A DNA stretch of 64,000 bases from Leifsonia shinshuensis (GCF_031456835.1 NZ_JAVDVK010000001.1:682001-746000), one strand, 5' to 3'. Positions 55,408 to 64,000 are shown, counted from the stretch's first letter. The notes: generated by a model not told the origin, from the letters alone. Program-made: numbers and translations.

Positions 55408-57716
55408 TGCCCGCCCGCCGCTCTCTCCGCGCGCTCGTCGACGTCGCGTTCGCCCTCGTCGCGGTCGCACTCGGCGCCTGGGCGTTCTGGCCGATCTACC
55501 AGTCGAGCGCCTTCGTGGTCATGCTCGTCGCGACCCTGCTCCTCGGCACGGCGATCGGCGTCGTCGGATGGGCGTGGCGGCTTCCCAGCATCGCGGTCGC
55601 GGGGCTGGTGGTCCTGGTCTACCTCGGCACCGGCGTGCAGCTGGCCGTGCCCTCGGAGGGCTCCACCGGCGGCCTGCTCCCGACCCTGCCGGGCTTCGTG
55701 GACCTGGTGCAGGGCACGTGGCTCAGCTGGAAGCAGCTGGTCACCATCAGCGTGCCGGTCGGCTCGTACCAGGCCCTGCTCGTCCCGGCCTTCCTCCTGA
55801 CGCTCCTGGCGACGGTGGTGACCGTCTCCACGGCGCTGCGCTCCTCCCGGCCCGAGCTCGCGGCCCTGCCGCCGGTGCTGCTGCTCGTCGCGGGGATCCT
55901 GCTCGGCTCCTCGGTCGCACCGGTGCCGTTGCTGCTGCTGTTCGCCCTGTTCGCCGTGCTGCTGGCGTGGCTCATCCGCTTCCGCCTGCTGCGGCGTTCG
56001 GCGGCCGTCCGCTCGCTGCGCGAGCAGAGCGGCCAGCTGGTCGAGTCGCGCAGCGAGCGGCGCTCGACCGCGCTGCTGACCGCCACCGGCGCGACCGTCA
56101 TGCTCGTGGCGGCATCCGCGGGCGGCATCGCCGCGGCGGCGCTGCTCCCTCCGCCGGGGGAGCGCGAGGTCGTCCGGACCGCCGTCGAGCAGCCCTTCGA
56201 CCCGCGCCACTATCCCAGCCCGCTGAGTGGCTTCCGGTCGTACCTGGAGCCCGCGGAAGCCGAGAAGACGATGCTCACGGTGGCCGGTCTCCCCGCCGAC
56301 CGCCGCCTGCGCATCGCGACCCTGGACACCTACGACGGAGTCACCTACTCCGTGGGGAGCGGCGACGTCACCAGCGCGTCCGGTTCGTTCGCCCGCGTCC
56401 CGTACCGGCTCGACCAGGGCGCGACGAACGGCAAGCGGACCACGACGACCGTGGTGGTGGACGCCTACCGCGGTCCGTGGCTGCCCGGAAGCGGTCAGCT
56501 CGAACAGGTGGAGTTCCGGGGCGCCGATGCCGGGCGCCTCGCGGACTCGTTCTTCTACAACGACGTGACCGGCACCGGCGCCGTCACCGCGCCGCTCCGC
56601 ACCGGCGACATCTACACGGAGCAGTCCGTGGTGAAGCCCCTGCTGACCGCCGGCCAGCTCGAGAAGGTGCAGCCCGGGTCCGACTCCGTTCCGCGCCCGT
56701 CGGTGATCCCGGACGAGCTGCAGTCGGTGCTGCAGAAGTACACGGCGGGCGTCTCGGGCGCCGGCCCGAAGCTGGCCGCTGCGCTGCGCGGGCTGGCGCA
56801 GGACGGCTACATCAGTCACGGCGTCGGCCCGAAGGAGCCGGCCAGCCGGTCCGGCCACGGTGCGGACCGCATCACGGAGCTGCTGACCGACGTCCCCATG
56901 CTCGGCGACCAGGAGCAGTACGCGGTCACCGCGGCGCTGATGGCCCGGCAGCTCGGCTTCCCGGCCCGGGTGGTCATGGGGTTCGTCGCCCCGAAGGACG
57001 TGACCTCTCCGATGGTCGCCTTGACCGGGTCGGACATCTCCGCCTGGATCGAGGTGCAGACCAACTCGGGCTGGGTGACCGTCGACCCCACGCCGCCGCT
57101 GCGGCCGGTGCCGCCGAAGCAGCCGGAGCAGCCCACGCAGATCTCGCGGCCTCAGACGAACGTCCAGCCGCCGGTCGACGACAATCCGCAGCGGAACGAC
57201 GAACCGCCGCAGGCGCAGGTCGACCCCTCGAACCAGCCCAAGCCGAACCCGGTGCTCGAGACCCTGCTCGCGGTGCTCGTGGTGGTGGGATGGACACTGC
57301 TGGTGCTGGCGCTCGTCGCGTCGCCGTTCCTGGCGGTGCTCGCCGCGAAGTGGCGGCGGCGCGTCCTGCGGAGGTCGGCGCCGACGGCCCGGGAGCGCAT
57401 CGTCGGCGGCTGGCGCGAGTTCGCCGACGCTGCCGTCGATCACGGCTACGACCCGCCGCCCGCGGCGACCCGGGTGGAGTTCGCCGGCACCATCGGAGGA
57501 TCGCGGGCCGCGGCCCTCGCGAAGGTCGCCGACCGGGCGACGTTCAGCGGGGTCGCGCCCACCCCCGCGGAGGCCGAGTCGGTCTGGAAGGCGGTCGACG
57601 ACCTGCGCGGCCAGCTCGCGAAGCGCGACACGCGCTGGAAGCGGCTGCTCGCGGCGGTCTCGCTGCGCTCGCTCGGCTACCGTGGAAGACGAAGCGGGAA
57701 GGGACGGAACCGATGA
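55407..57716 (+). CDS. TgpA-like membrane protein with degenerate transglutaminase domain
   Basis: The product is 769 residues. Five to six N-terminal membrane helices (to about residue 180, plus one near 213-236) precede an extracellular transglutaminase-like domain (about 430-565). A Pro/Gln-rich linker, a last membrane helix (about 614-645) and a cytoplasmic tail follow. In active enzymes the catalytic triad is Cys-His-Asp. Here the Cys position in GDQEQYAVTAALMARQLGFP is Gln502 and the His position before AWIEV is Ser545; Asp560 (VDPTP) remains. It is therefore probably not a protease or transglutaminase but a structural or binding version. It overlaps the next gene (ATGA). Confidence 0.88.
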   Translation: MPARRSLRALVDVAFALVAVALGAWAFWPIYQSSAFVVMLVATLLLGTAIGVVGWAWRLPSIAVAGLVVLVYLGTGVQLAVPSEGSTGGLLPTLPGFVDLVQGTWLSWKQLVTISVPVGSYQALLVPAFLLTLLATVVTVSTALRSSRPELAALPPVLLLVAGILLGSSVAPVPLLLLFALFAVLLAWLIRFRLLRRSAAVRSLREQSGQLVESRSERRSTALLTATGATVMLVAASAGGIAAAALLPPPGEREVVRTAVEQPFDPRHYPSPLSGFRSYLEPAEAEKTMLTVAGLPADRRLRIATLDTYDGVTYSVGSGDVTSASGSFARVPYRLDQGATNGKRTTTTVVVDAYRGPWLPGSGQLEQVEFRGADAGRLADSFFYNDVTGTGAVTAPLRTGDIYTEQSVVKPLLTAGQLEKVQPGSDSVPRPSVIPDELQSVLQKYTAGVSGAGPKLAAALRGLAQDGYISHGVGPKEPASRSGHGADRITELLTDVPMLGDQEQYAVTAALMARQLGFPARVVMGFVAPKDVTSPMVALTGSDISAWIEVQTNSGWVTVDPTPPLRPVPPKQPEQPTQISRPQTNVQPPVDDNPQRNDEPPQAQVDPSNQPKPNPVLETLLAVLVVVGWTLLVLALVASPFLAVLAAKWRRRVLRRSAPTARERIVGGWREFADAAVDHGYDPPPAATRVEFAGTIGGSRAAALAKVADRATFSGVAPTPAEAESVWKAVDDLRGQLAKRDTRWKRLLAAVSLRSLGYRGRRSGKGRNR

Positions 57717-58321
57717 ACTGTCGCGTGTGCGGAGCAGAGCTGGCCGAAGGCACGCTGTTCTGCCCGATGTGCGGCAGCTCGGTGACCTCCTCGCGGCTGC
57801 GCCCGCCGGAGATCGCCGATCAGCGTCCCTCCGACACGTCGATCATCTCCGACCGCCTCGCCGAGCGTCCGCCGGCGCCGGCGATCGCCGGACGCTTCCC
57901 CGACCAGCTCGAACTCGACGAGGACGGCCTCCCGCCCACCCAGGCGATGACGATCATCCCCGTGGAGGAGGCGCCGCCGCTCCACCCGGTGGCGCACCGC
58001 TCCTACACGCTCAGCTTCTCCACCGGCGACGTCGTCGAGGTGTCCGGCTCCGGGCTGATCGGGCGCCGCCCGATCACGCAGCCGGGGGAGCACGTGGATC
58101 AGCTCGTGGTGCTGTCCGACCCGACGCGCAGCGTCTCCAAGACGCACGTGGAGTTCGGGCTCGAGGGCGACGAGCTGTGGATCTGCGACCGCTACTCCGG
58201 CAACGGGACGGTCGCGCATCCACTCGGCGGCGTCGCCCGGCAGTGCGAGGCGGGCCGCCGCTACCGCGTGACGCGCGGCACCCGCGTGGAGATCGGCGAC
58301 CAGTGGTTCGACGTCTCCTGA
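57713..58321 (+). CDS. Zinc-ribbon and FHA domain protein
   Basis: The product is 202 residues. A four-Cys zinc ribbon (CRVC and CPMC, residues 3-20) is followed by a linker with PPTQAMTIIPVEE, a likely kinase-target Thr motif. A C-terminal FHA domain (about 115-200: LIGRRP, RSVSKTHVEF, DRYSGNGTV) follows. The arrangement is like actinobacterial FHA proteins phosphorylated near the N-terminus so that they fold back on their own FHA domain. It is the last gene of the operon that begins at 43460. Confidence 0.9.
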   Translation: MNCRVCGAELAEGTLFCPMCGSSVTSSRLRPPEIADQRPSDTSIISDRLAERPPAPAIAGRFPDQLELDEDGLPPTQAMTIIPVEEAPPLHPVAHRSYTLSFSTGDVVEVSGSGLIGRRPITQPGEHVDQLVVLSDPTRSVSKTHVEFGLEGDELWICDRYSGNGTVAHPLGGVARQCEAGRRYRVTRGTRVEIGDQWFDVS

Positions 58322-58326
58322 ACGCG

Positions 58327-58342
58327 GGCGCCGCGCGGCGCC
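58327..58342. terminator. Perfect GC palindrome at a convergent end
   Basis: GGCGCCGCGCGGCGCC is a perfect 16-base palindrome with no loop, between the stops of the FHA gene (+) and alanine dehydrogenase (-). It may mark the 3' ends, but it is weak as a hairpin. Confidence 0.35.
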
Positions 58343-58356
58343 GCTGAGACCAGCGG

Positions 58357-59472
58357 CTACGCCAGGGCGTCCGCCACGGCGACGGCCTCGAGGCCGTGCG
58401 CGGAGGCCACGCCCTCGTTCGTGACGCGCCCGTCGTGCACGTTGAGGCCGAGCGCGAGGGACGCGTCCGCGCGGAGCGCCTCCTGCCAGCCGCGGTTGGC
58501 GATGGCGCGCGCGTAGGGGAGCGTCGCATTGGTCAGCGCGTAGGTGGAGGTGTGGGGGACCGCACCCGGCATGTTGGCGACGCAGTAGAACACCGACTGG
58601 TGCACCGTGAAGGTGGGGTCGGCGTGCGTGGTGGGGTGGGAGTCCTCGAAGCAGCCGCCCTGGTCCACCGCGATGTCGACGAGCACGCTGCCCGCCTTCA
58701 TCCGGGACACCATCTCGTTGGTGACGAGCTTCGGCGCCTTCGCACCGGGCACGAGCACCGAGCCGATGACGAGGTCGGAGGCGACGACGGCCTTGTCGAT
58801 CTCGAAGCTGTTCGACGCGATCGTCTTGATCCGTCCCGCGTACAGGGCGTCGAGCTCGCGGAGGCGCTGGATGTTCGTGTCGAGCACGGTGACCTCGGCG
58901 CCGAGTCCGACCGCGACGGAGATGGCGTTGGTGCCGGCGACGCCGCCGCCGAGCACGGTCACGACGGCCGGGTGCGTGCCGGGGACGCCCGGCACCAGCA
59001 GGCCGGGGCCGCCGTTCGGCTTCAGCATCGTGTTCGCGCCGACGATGGGCGCGAGCCGTCCGGCGACCTCGCTCATCGGGGCGAGGAGCGGCAGGGCGCG
59101 GGTCGGCAGCTGGACCGTCTCGTAGGCGATCGCGGTGACACCGCTGTCCACGAGCGCGCGGGTGAGCGCCTCGTCCGCGGCGAGGTGCAGGTAGGTGAAG
59201 AGGACGAGGCCGCGGCGGAAGTACCCGTACTCGCTCTCGATCGGCTCCTTCACCTTCAGGATGAGGTCGCCGGCCTCCCAGGTCGACCGGGCGTCGGGCA
59301 GGATGGTCGCTCCGGCTCCGGCGTACAGCTCGTCGGGGATGGAGGAGCCGACGCCCGCGCCGGTCTCGACGAAGACCTCGTGACCCGCCCCAACCAGGTC
59401 GTGGACTCCGGCCGGCGTGATCGCCACCCGGAACTCGTTGTTCTTGATCTCGCGGGGGATCGCGACCTTCAT
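58357..59472 (-). CDS. ald: Alanine dehydrogenase
   Basis: The product is 371 residues, the normal size. It interconverts L-alanine and pyruvate plus ammonia with NAD. The N-terminus [20 protein letters not shown] with the substrate-binding Arg and Lys, the KVKEP loop, the NAD site [12 protein letters not shown] and the [20 protein letters not shown] motif are present. The ATG at 59472 has AAGGAG upstream. It faces the polyamine importer across a 381-base divergent region. If putrescine is degraded by a pyruvate-linked aminotransferase, alanine would form and this enzyme would recycle it; that link is inference. Confidence 0.97.
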   Translation of the reverse strand: MKVAIPREIKNNEFRVAITPAGVHDLVGAGHEVFVETGAGVGSSIPDELYAGAGATILPDARSTWEAGDLILKVKEPIESEYGYFRRGLVLFTYLHLAADEALTRALVDSGVTAIAYETVQLPTRALPLLAPMSEVAGRLAPIVGANTMLKPNGGPGLLVPGVPGTHPAVVTVLGGGVAGTNAISVAVGLGAEVTVLDTNIQRLRELDALYAGRIKTIASNSFEIDKAVVASDLVIGSVLVPGAKAPKLVTNEMVSRMKAGSVLVDIAVDQGGCFEDSHPTTHADPTFTVHQSVFYCVANMPGAVPHTSTYALTNATLPYARAIANRGWQEALRADASLALGLNVHDGRVTNEGVASAHGLEAVAVADALA

Positions 59473-59853
59473 GGGGCTCCTTCGACACTCGACATGGGGT
59501 TCGCATTCACCATAGCCGGGTTCACGGACGATTTCGATAGGTATTACGGCACCGCGATGCTGATTTCGCGGGCCGACCCGGCCGTGGCAGACGATTTCCG
59601 CACTCGCCAGGTGCGCCCGGCCGGTCCGGGCTTCCGCTGTCGCGGCAGAACGTCCGGTCTGCGGTTTCCCGGGCGATTCGACCGATCCGGCACGGATTTC
59701 GTAAAGATTGTGTTTCCGAATGGACGATCCGACCACTTTTTACTGCGGATCGCGACGGTTGTATGTCAGGATCGGTCCACCGCGACGGCACGACGACGTG
59801 CCGCCGAAGCGCCGTCGCCCGTGGTCCGTGTTCGATCCCCGAGGAGCACCACA
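59473..59853. promoter_or_regulatory. Divergent control region, ald / polyamine importer
   Basis: This region contains no convincing gene. For the plus strand, TTTACT (59739-59744) and TATGTC (59762-59767) are 17 bases apart and would give a leader of about 80 bases before potD. On the minus strand TATGGT (complement of about 59507-59512) may be the ald -10. The motif GATTTC recurs at 59530, 59562, 59593 and 59695; the first three are 32 and 31 bases apart, about three helical turns. That spacing suits an oligomeric regulator such as an Lrp protein. Confidence 0.5.
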
Positions 59854-61068
59854 GTGAAACCGAGCAACCTTCCGCAAGACCCGATGATCCGCCAGCTCGT
59901 GCAGTCGGCGCGCGCCTCCCAGCTGACGCGCCGCGGCCTTCTCGCCGGTGCGGGAGCCGGCGCCGCCGCCCTCGCCCTCGCCGCGTGCTCGACCGGTGGC
60001 GCATCCAGCAAGCCGACCGCCGCCAAGGACCAGTCCGCCTCCGACAAGACGCTGACCTGGGCCAACTGGCAGGCCTATCTGGACCAGGACGACGCCGGCA
60101 AGTACCCCACGCTGGAGGCGTTCGAGAAGCAGAGCGGCATCAAGGTCAAATACGACGTCGCCGTCGACGACAACAACACCTACTACGCCAAGGTGAAGGA
60201 CCAGCTCGCCCTCGGCAAGGACATCGGCGCCGACACGGTCTGCCTGACGGACTGGATGATCGCGCGCTGGATCCGCCTCGGCTACGTCCAGCCCTTCGAC
60301 GAGTCGGCCATCCCGAACAAGAAGAACCTCGTCGCCAACCTGCAGGACGTCGACTTCGACCCCGGCCGCAAGAAGTCCCTCCCGTGGCAGAGCGGTTTCG
60401 CCGGCATCTGCTGGAACAAGGAGAAGCTGCCCAGCGGCCTGAGGTCGGTCGACGACCTGTGGAAGCCGGAGCTCAAGGGCAAGGTCGGCGTTCTCAGCGA
60501 GATGCGCGACACCATGGGCCTGATCATGCTGCAGCAGGGCGTGGACATCTCCAAGGACTTCAGCGACGCCGACTACGAGAAGGCGATCGACAAGATCACC
60601 AAAGAGGTGAACGACGGCCAGATCCGCAACATCAAGGGCAACTCGTACCTCAACGACCTTAAGTCCGGCGACACCCTCGCCGCGATCTGCTGGTCGGGCG
60701 ACATCACCCAGCTGAACGCCGAGGCCGGCGACAACTGGGAGTTCGCCATCCCCGAGGCCGGCGGCACCCTGTGGAGCGACAACTTCGTCATCCCCATCGG
60801 TTCGACGCGCAAGGCCAACGCCGAGAAGCTGATCGACTACTACTACCAGCCGGAGGTCGCCGCCGAGGTCGCGGCCTGGGTGAACTACATCACCCCGGTG
60901 GAGGGCGCCAAGGAGGAGGCGACGAAGATCGACCCGTCGCTCGCGGACAACCAGCTCATCTTCCCGGACGAGGAGACGCTGTCGAAGGTCAAGATCTTCC
61001 GTTCGCTGAGCCCCGCGGAGGAGCAGAAGTATCAGGCGTCGTTCCAGAAAGTGATCCTGGGGGCCTGA
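59854..61068 (+). CDS. potD: Polyamine ABC transporter substrate-binding lipoprotein
   Basis: The product is 404 residues. The signal peptide has a twin-arginine-like LTRRGLLAG and a lipobox LAAC near residue 49, so it is exported and lipid-anchored. The mature part follows the PotD/PotF pattern (TLTWANWQAYLDQDDAGKYP, NKEKLPSGLRSVDDLW, AICWSGDITQLNAE). The start is GTG with GAGGAG upstream. It is the first gene of a four-gene operon and overlaps potA by TGATG. Spermidine and putrescine are the likely ligands, though other cationic amines are possible. Confidence 0.92.
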   Translation: MKPSNLPQDPMIRQLVQSARASQLTRRGLLAGAGAGAAALALAACSTGGASSKPTAAKDQSASDKTLTWANWQAYLDQDDAGKYPTLEAFEKQSGIKVKYDVAVDDNNTYYAKVKDQLALGKDIGADTVCLTDWMIARWIRLGYVQPFDESAIPNKKNLVANLQDVDFDPGRKKSLPWQSGFAGICWNKEKLPSGLRSVDDLWKPELKGKVGVLSEMRDTMGLIMLQQGVDISKDFSDADYEKAIDKITKEVNDGQIRNIKGNSYLNDLKSGDTLAAICWSGDITQLNAEAGDNWEFAIPEAGGTLWSDNFVIPIGSTRKANAEKLIDYYYQPEVAAEVAAWVNYITPVEGAKEEATKIDPSLADNQLIFPDEETLSKVKIFRSLSPAEEQKYQASFQKVILGA

Positions 61069-62267
61069 TGCCGAAGGGAGTCTTCGCCGAATCCGGCGCC
61101 GATCTGCGGCTGGACGGCATCACCAAGCGGTTCCCGGGCTTCACCGCCATCGAGGACCTCAGCCTCACCATCCCGGCCGGCTCGTTCTTCGCCCTGCTGG
61201 GGCCGAGCGGATGCGGCAAGACCACCACCCTGCGCCTGGTGGCGGGGCTCGAGGAGCCCACCGCCGGCCGCATCATGATCGGCGGCGAGGATGTGACGCG
61301 CACCAAGCCGTTCCAGCGTCCCGTCAACACGGTGTTCCAGAGCTATGCGCTCTTCCCGCACATGACGATCCTCGAGAACGTCGCGTTCGGGCTGCGCCGC
61401 CGCCGCATCGGCGACCCGGTCGCCAAGGCGCACGAGGCGCTGCGGCTGGTCGAGCTCGACCACCTGGCCGCGCGGCGGCCCGCGCAGCTCTCCGGCGGCC
61501 AGCAGCAGCGGGTGGCGCTCGCCCGCGCCATCGTCAATCGGCCGGCACTGCTTCTGCTGGACGAGCCGCTCGGCGCGCTCGACCTCAAGCTCCGGCGGCA
61601 GATGCAGCTGGAGCTGAAGTCCATCCAGACCGAGGTCGGCCTCACCTTCGTGCACGTCACGCACGATCAGGAGGAGGCCATGACCATGGCCGACACCGTC
61701 GCGGTGATGAACAAGGGCCGGATCGAGCAGATGGGCTCGCCCGAGATCCTGTACGAGCTGCCGTCGACGGTGTTCGTCGCGAACTTCCTGGGCCAGTCGA
61801 ACCTGTTCGCCGGTCCGGTCCGCGACGCGTCGGGCGAGCTGCTCGGCGTGGACGTCGGGGGAGAGCGCATCCAGGTGCCGCGTGCCCGCGCCCAGCGCAC
61901 CAGCGGCTTCGTCACCGTGGGCGTGCGCCCGGAGAAGCTGACCCTGCACGAGACCCCGGAGACGATCCCGTCGGGCGCGAACCGCCTCGGGCCCGGCCGG
62001 GTTACGGACGTGTCGTTCAGCGGTGTGAGCACGCAGTACCTGGTGGATGTGCCCGGTCTCGGCACCATCGTGGTGTTCGCGCAGAACACGGCCAGCGGAC
62101 CGATCGCCGGCCTCGGCGCCGAGGTCTGGGTGGCCTGGGACGCCGGGCACACCTTCGTGCTCGCCGACGAGCCGCCCGCGGATGGGCGCTTCTCCGACGA
62201 CGCCGACACCCAGGCGATCGCGGCCCAGGCCCGGGAGCGGATGCTCACGGAGCTGGAGGAGGCGTAA
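61068..62267 (+). CDS. potA: Polyamine ABC transporter ATP-binding protein
   Basis: The product is 399 residues. Walker A (LLGPSGCGKTTTLR), Q-loop (FQSYALFPHMT), signature LSGGQQQRVALARAI, Walker B (LLLLDEPLGALD) and the H-loop (HVTHDQEEAMTMAD) are all intact. A C-terminal TOBE-like regulatory domain (from about 290) is typical of PotA. The ATG overlaps the potD stop, and its own TAA overlaps the potB start. Confidence 0.96.
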   Translation: MPKGVFAESGADLRLDGITKRFPGFTAIEDLSLTIPAGSFFALLGPSGCGKTTTLRLVAGLEEPTAGRIMIGGEDVTRTKPFQRPVNTVFQSYALFPHMTILENVAFGLRRRRIGDPVAKAHEALRLVELDHLAARRPAQLSGGQQQRVALARAIVNRPALLLLDEPLGALDLKLRRQMQLELKSIQTEVGLTFVHVTHDQEEAMTMADTVAVMNKGRIEQMGSPEILYELPSTVFVANFLGQSNLFAGPVRDASGELLGVDVGGERIQVPRARAQRTSGFVTVGVRPEKLTLHETPETIPSGANRLGPGRVTDVSFSGVSTQYLVDVPGLGTIVVFAQNTASGPIAGLGAEVWVAWDAGHTFVLADEPPADGRFSDDADTQAIAAQARERMLTELEEA

Positions 62268-63187
62268 TGGCCCTCGCCGCGTTCACCGGGGCGCCCCCTG
62301 TCCAGGACCAGGAGCCCGCGGTCCGCCGCAAGAGCGGGATCGCGCTGGTCCTGCTGCTGCCGGGCGTGCTGTACCTCGTGCTGTTCTTCCTCACACCGCT
62401 GATCTCCCTGATCATCACCTCGTTCCAGGCGCCCGTCGTCGACGGGGACATCGGGCAGTACCAGACGGCGTTCCAGTGGCAGAACTACGTCGACTCGTTC
62501 TCGGAGTACTGGCCGCAGATCATCCGGTCGTTCGGCTACGCGCTCATCGCGACCGCCGCAGCGCTGCTGATCAGCTACCCGCTCGCGTACTTCATCGGCG
62601 TGACGATGCGCGGACGGCCGCTGGTGCAGAACCTGCTGATGACGCTGGTGATCGCCCCGTTCTTCATCAGCTTCCTGCTGCGGACTCTGGCGTGGAAGGC
62701 ACTGCTCAGCGACGACGGCTGGATCGCCAGCTCGCTGAAGGCCCTGTCCATCCTGCCGCCGGATGCGCACATCACGGGGACGCCGTTCTCGGTGATCTTC
62801 GGGCTCACGTACAACTTCATCCCGTTCATGTGCCTGCCGCTGTATTCGACCCTGGAGCGGCTCGACACCCGGCTGCTCGAGGCCGGACAGGACCTCTACG
62901 CCAGCCCGTGGACGACCTTCCGCAAGGTCACCGTCCCGCTGTCGATGCCCGGCATCGTGTCGGGGACGCTGCTGACGTTCATCCCCGCCGCCGGCGACTA
63001 CATCAACGCCTCCCAGGACTTCCTCGGGGCCGCCGACACCTCGATGATGGGCAACGTCATCGAGAGCAACTTCCTGGTGCTGCAGAACTATCCGGCTGCC
63101 GCGTCCATGTCCGTGATCCTGATGGCGGTCATCCTCGTCATCGTCGGGTTCTACGTGCGGCGGAGCGGGACGGAGGAGCTCCTGTGA
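62267..63187 (+). CDS. potB: Polyamine ABC transporter permease PotB-like
   Basis: The product is 306 residues with six membrane helices. The transporter loop LLEAGQDLYASPWTTFRKVT is the EAA motif that docks on PotA. The ATG overlaps the potA TAA and has GGAGGAGG upstream. It ends in a GTGA overlap with potC. Confidence 0.95.
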   Translation: MALAAFTGAPPVQDQEPAVRRKSGIALVLLLPGVLYLVLFFLTPLISLIITSFQAPVVDGDIGQYQTAFQWQNYVDSFSEYWPQIIRSFGYALIATAAALLISYPLAYFIGVTMRGRPLVQNLLMTLVIAPFFISFLLRTLAWKALLSDDGWIASSLKALSILPPDAHITGTPFSVIFGLTYNFIPFMCLPLYSTLERLDTRLLEAGQDLYASPWTTFRKVTVPLSMPGIVSGTLLTFIPAAGDYINASQDFLGAADTSMMGNVIESNFLVLQNYPAAASMSVILMAVILVIVGFYVRRSGTEELL

Positions 63188-64000
63188 CCACCATGATGAC
63201 GCCCACCGACACGACGACGCCGCCCAGCGCCGCGCGCGGCCGGCGGCGGTACAAGGGGCTCGGGCTCGGTGTCTACGCCTTCCTCGCCCTCGCGTTCCTG
63301 CTGATCCCGATCGTCTACACGTTCATCTTCTCGTTCAACGACGCGATCAAGAACAACATCGCCTGGCGCGGATTCACGCTGCGCAACTGGACCAACGTCT
63401 GCGACGCCGCGGGCATCTGTGACGCGTTCATGGCGAGCATCATCATCGGCATCATCTCGACGGTCTGCGCGACCGTGCTGGGCACGATGATCGCCATCGC
63501 GCTGATGCGGTACCGGTTCCGGTTCCGCTCGCAGACCAGCCTGCTGCTGTTCCTGCCGATGGCGAGCCCGGAGGTGGTGCTCGGTGCGGGTCTGGCCGCC
63601 CAGTTCCTGAGCCTCGGCGTCAACAAGGGCTTCGGCACGATCATCATCGCCCACGTGATGTTCTGCATCAGCTTCGTCGTGGTCACGGTGAAGGCGCGCG
63701 TCGCCTCCCTCGACCCCGCGCTGGAGGAGGCGGGCCGCGACCTCTACGGGTCGCCCAACGCCGTCTTCTGGCGGATCACGTTCCCGCTGCTGCTCCCGGG
63801 CATCCTGTCGGCCGCGTTGCTGTCGTTCTCGCTGAGCTTCGACGACTTCATCATCACGAACTTCAACGCCGGCGCGGTGACCACGTTCCCGATGTACATC
63901 TACATCGCGGCGTCGCGCGGCATCCCCGCGCAGGCCAACGTGATCGCCTCGGCAGTCTTCATCCTGACGCTCCTCGTGGTGCTCGTCTCGCAGCTCACCG
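63184..64000 (+). CDS. potC: Polyamine ABC transporter permease PotC-like, cut by window edge
   Basis: The first 272 codons are present and the frame is still open at the window end. The start is GTG at 63184, overlapping the potB stop. Five or more membrane helices and the EAA loop LEEAGRDLYGSPNAVFWRIT are seen, followed by the PotC-type SFDDFIITNFNAG segment. It pairs with PotB to form the channel. Confidence 0.93.
   Translation, partial: MTTMMTPTDTTTPPSAARGRRRYKGLGLGVYAFLALAFLLIPIVYTFIFSFNDAIKNNIAWRGFTLRNWTNVCDAAGICDAFMASIIIGIISTVCATVLGTMIAIALMRYRFRFRSQTSLLLFLPMASPEVVLGAGLAAQFLSLGVNKGFGTIIIAHVMFCISFVVVTVKARVASLDPALEEAGRDLYGSPNAVFWRITFPLLLPGILSAALLSFSLSFDDFIITNFNAGAVTTFPMYIYIAASRGIPAQANVIASAVFILTLLVVLVSQLT

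Noticed and set aside
55407..57716. Active transglutaminase or protease assignment
   Set aside because: Catalytic Cys and His positions appear to be Gln and Ser, so an active enzyme is not claimed.
43460..58321. Type VII secretion or defence island
   Set aside because: There are no WXG100 proteins, FtsK/EccC ATPase, nuclease or restriction genes; the content fits surface assembly and signalling.
63184..64000. PotC-like gene as a truncated pseudogene
   Set aside because: The reading frame is intact to the last base; it is cut only by the window edge.

Overview
The window is GC-rich DNA from an actinobacterium, most likely a member of the Microbacteriaceae close to Leifsonia. This is inferred from the gene order ndk, VKOR, ribonuclease E/G, rplU, rpmA, obgE, proB, proA, nadD, rsfS, from codon use, from frequent GTG starts, from ATGA/GTGA gene overlaps and from -10 boxes of the TANNNT type. 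No plasmid, phage, insertion sequence or CRISPR signature was seen; it reads as ordinary chromosome.

Region 1 (1-12.7 kb) is conserved housekeeping: nucleotide diphosphate kinase, a VKOR-type thiol oxidoreductase, RNase E/G, ribosomal proteins L21 and L27, the ObgE GTPase, proline synthesis (ProB, ProA), NAD synthesis (NadD), ribosome silencing factor RsfS, two small unrecognised proteins and tRNA-Ala(GGC). Region 2 (12.8-23.2 kb) is accessory: a MEDS/LuxR pair, a PAP2 phosphatase with a DUF1206 membrane protein, a minus-strand operon of two epoxide-hydrolase-like enzymes and a redoxin, an LCP-family wall ligase, a DHA2 exporter and a UbiA prenyltransferase. Region 3 (23.2-30.7 kb) is a LacI-controlled oligosaccharide operon: a GH13 alpha-glucosidase, an ABC importer (binding lipoprotein and two permeases) and a NagZ-like GH3 lipoprotein. 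A YceI protein follows.

Region 4 (31.5-43.4 kb) looks catabolic: a PuuB-like oxidase, a class III aminotransferase, an Lrp regulator, an aminobutyraldehyde-type dehydrogenase and an APC permease. Next to it lies a GntR-controlled operon of CoA-transferase, glutaryl-CoA-dehydrogenase-like enzyme and semialdehyde dehydrogenase. With the PotDABC polyamine importer and alanine dehydrogenase at the right end (58.4-64 kb), this suggests use of polyamines and their C4/C5 amino-acid products.

Region 5 (43.4-58.3 kb) is the most interesting. It is a tightly overlapping operon of an FHA protein, PP2C phosphatase, membrane Ser/Thr kinase with an Fn3-like outer domain, a 1969-residue membrane-anchored Ig/Fn3 giant, a 34-codon mini-ORF, a MoxR ATPase, a DUF58 protein, a transglutaminase-like membrane protein whose Cys and His appear to be replaced, and a zinc-ribbon/FHA protein. 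It reads as a phosphorylation-controlled machine acting on or assembling a huge surface protein.

At the DNA level, long inverted repeats sit at several convergent gene ends, about nine genes have a -10-like hexamer exactly six bases before the start codon (candidate leaderless mRNAs), and two genes have short tandem duplications right at their translation start region.
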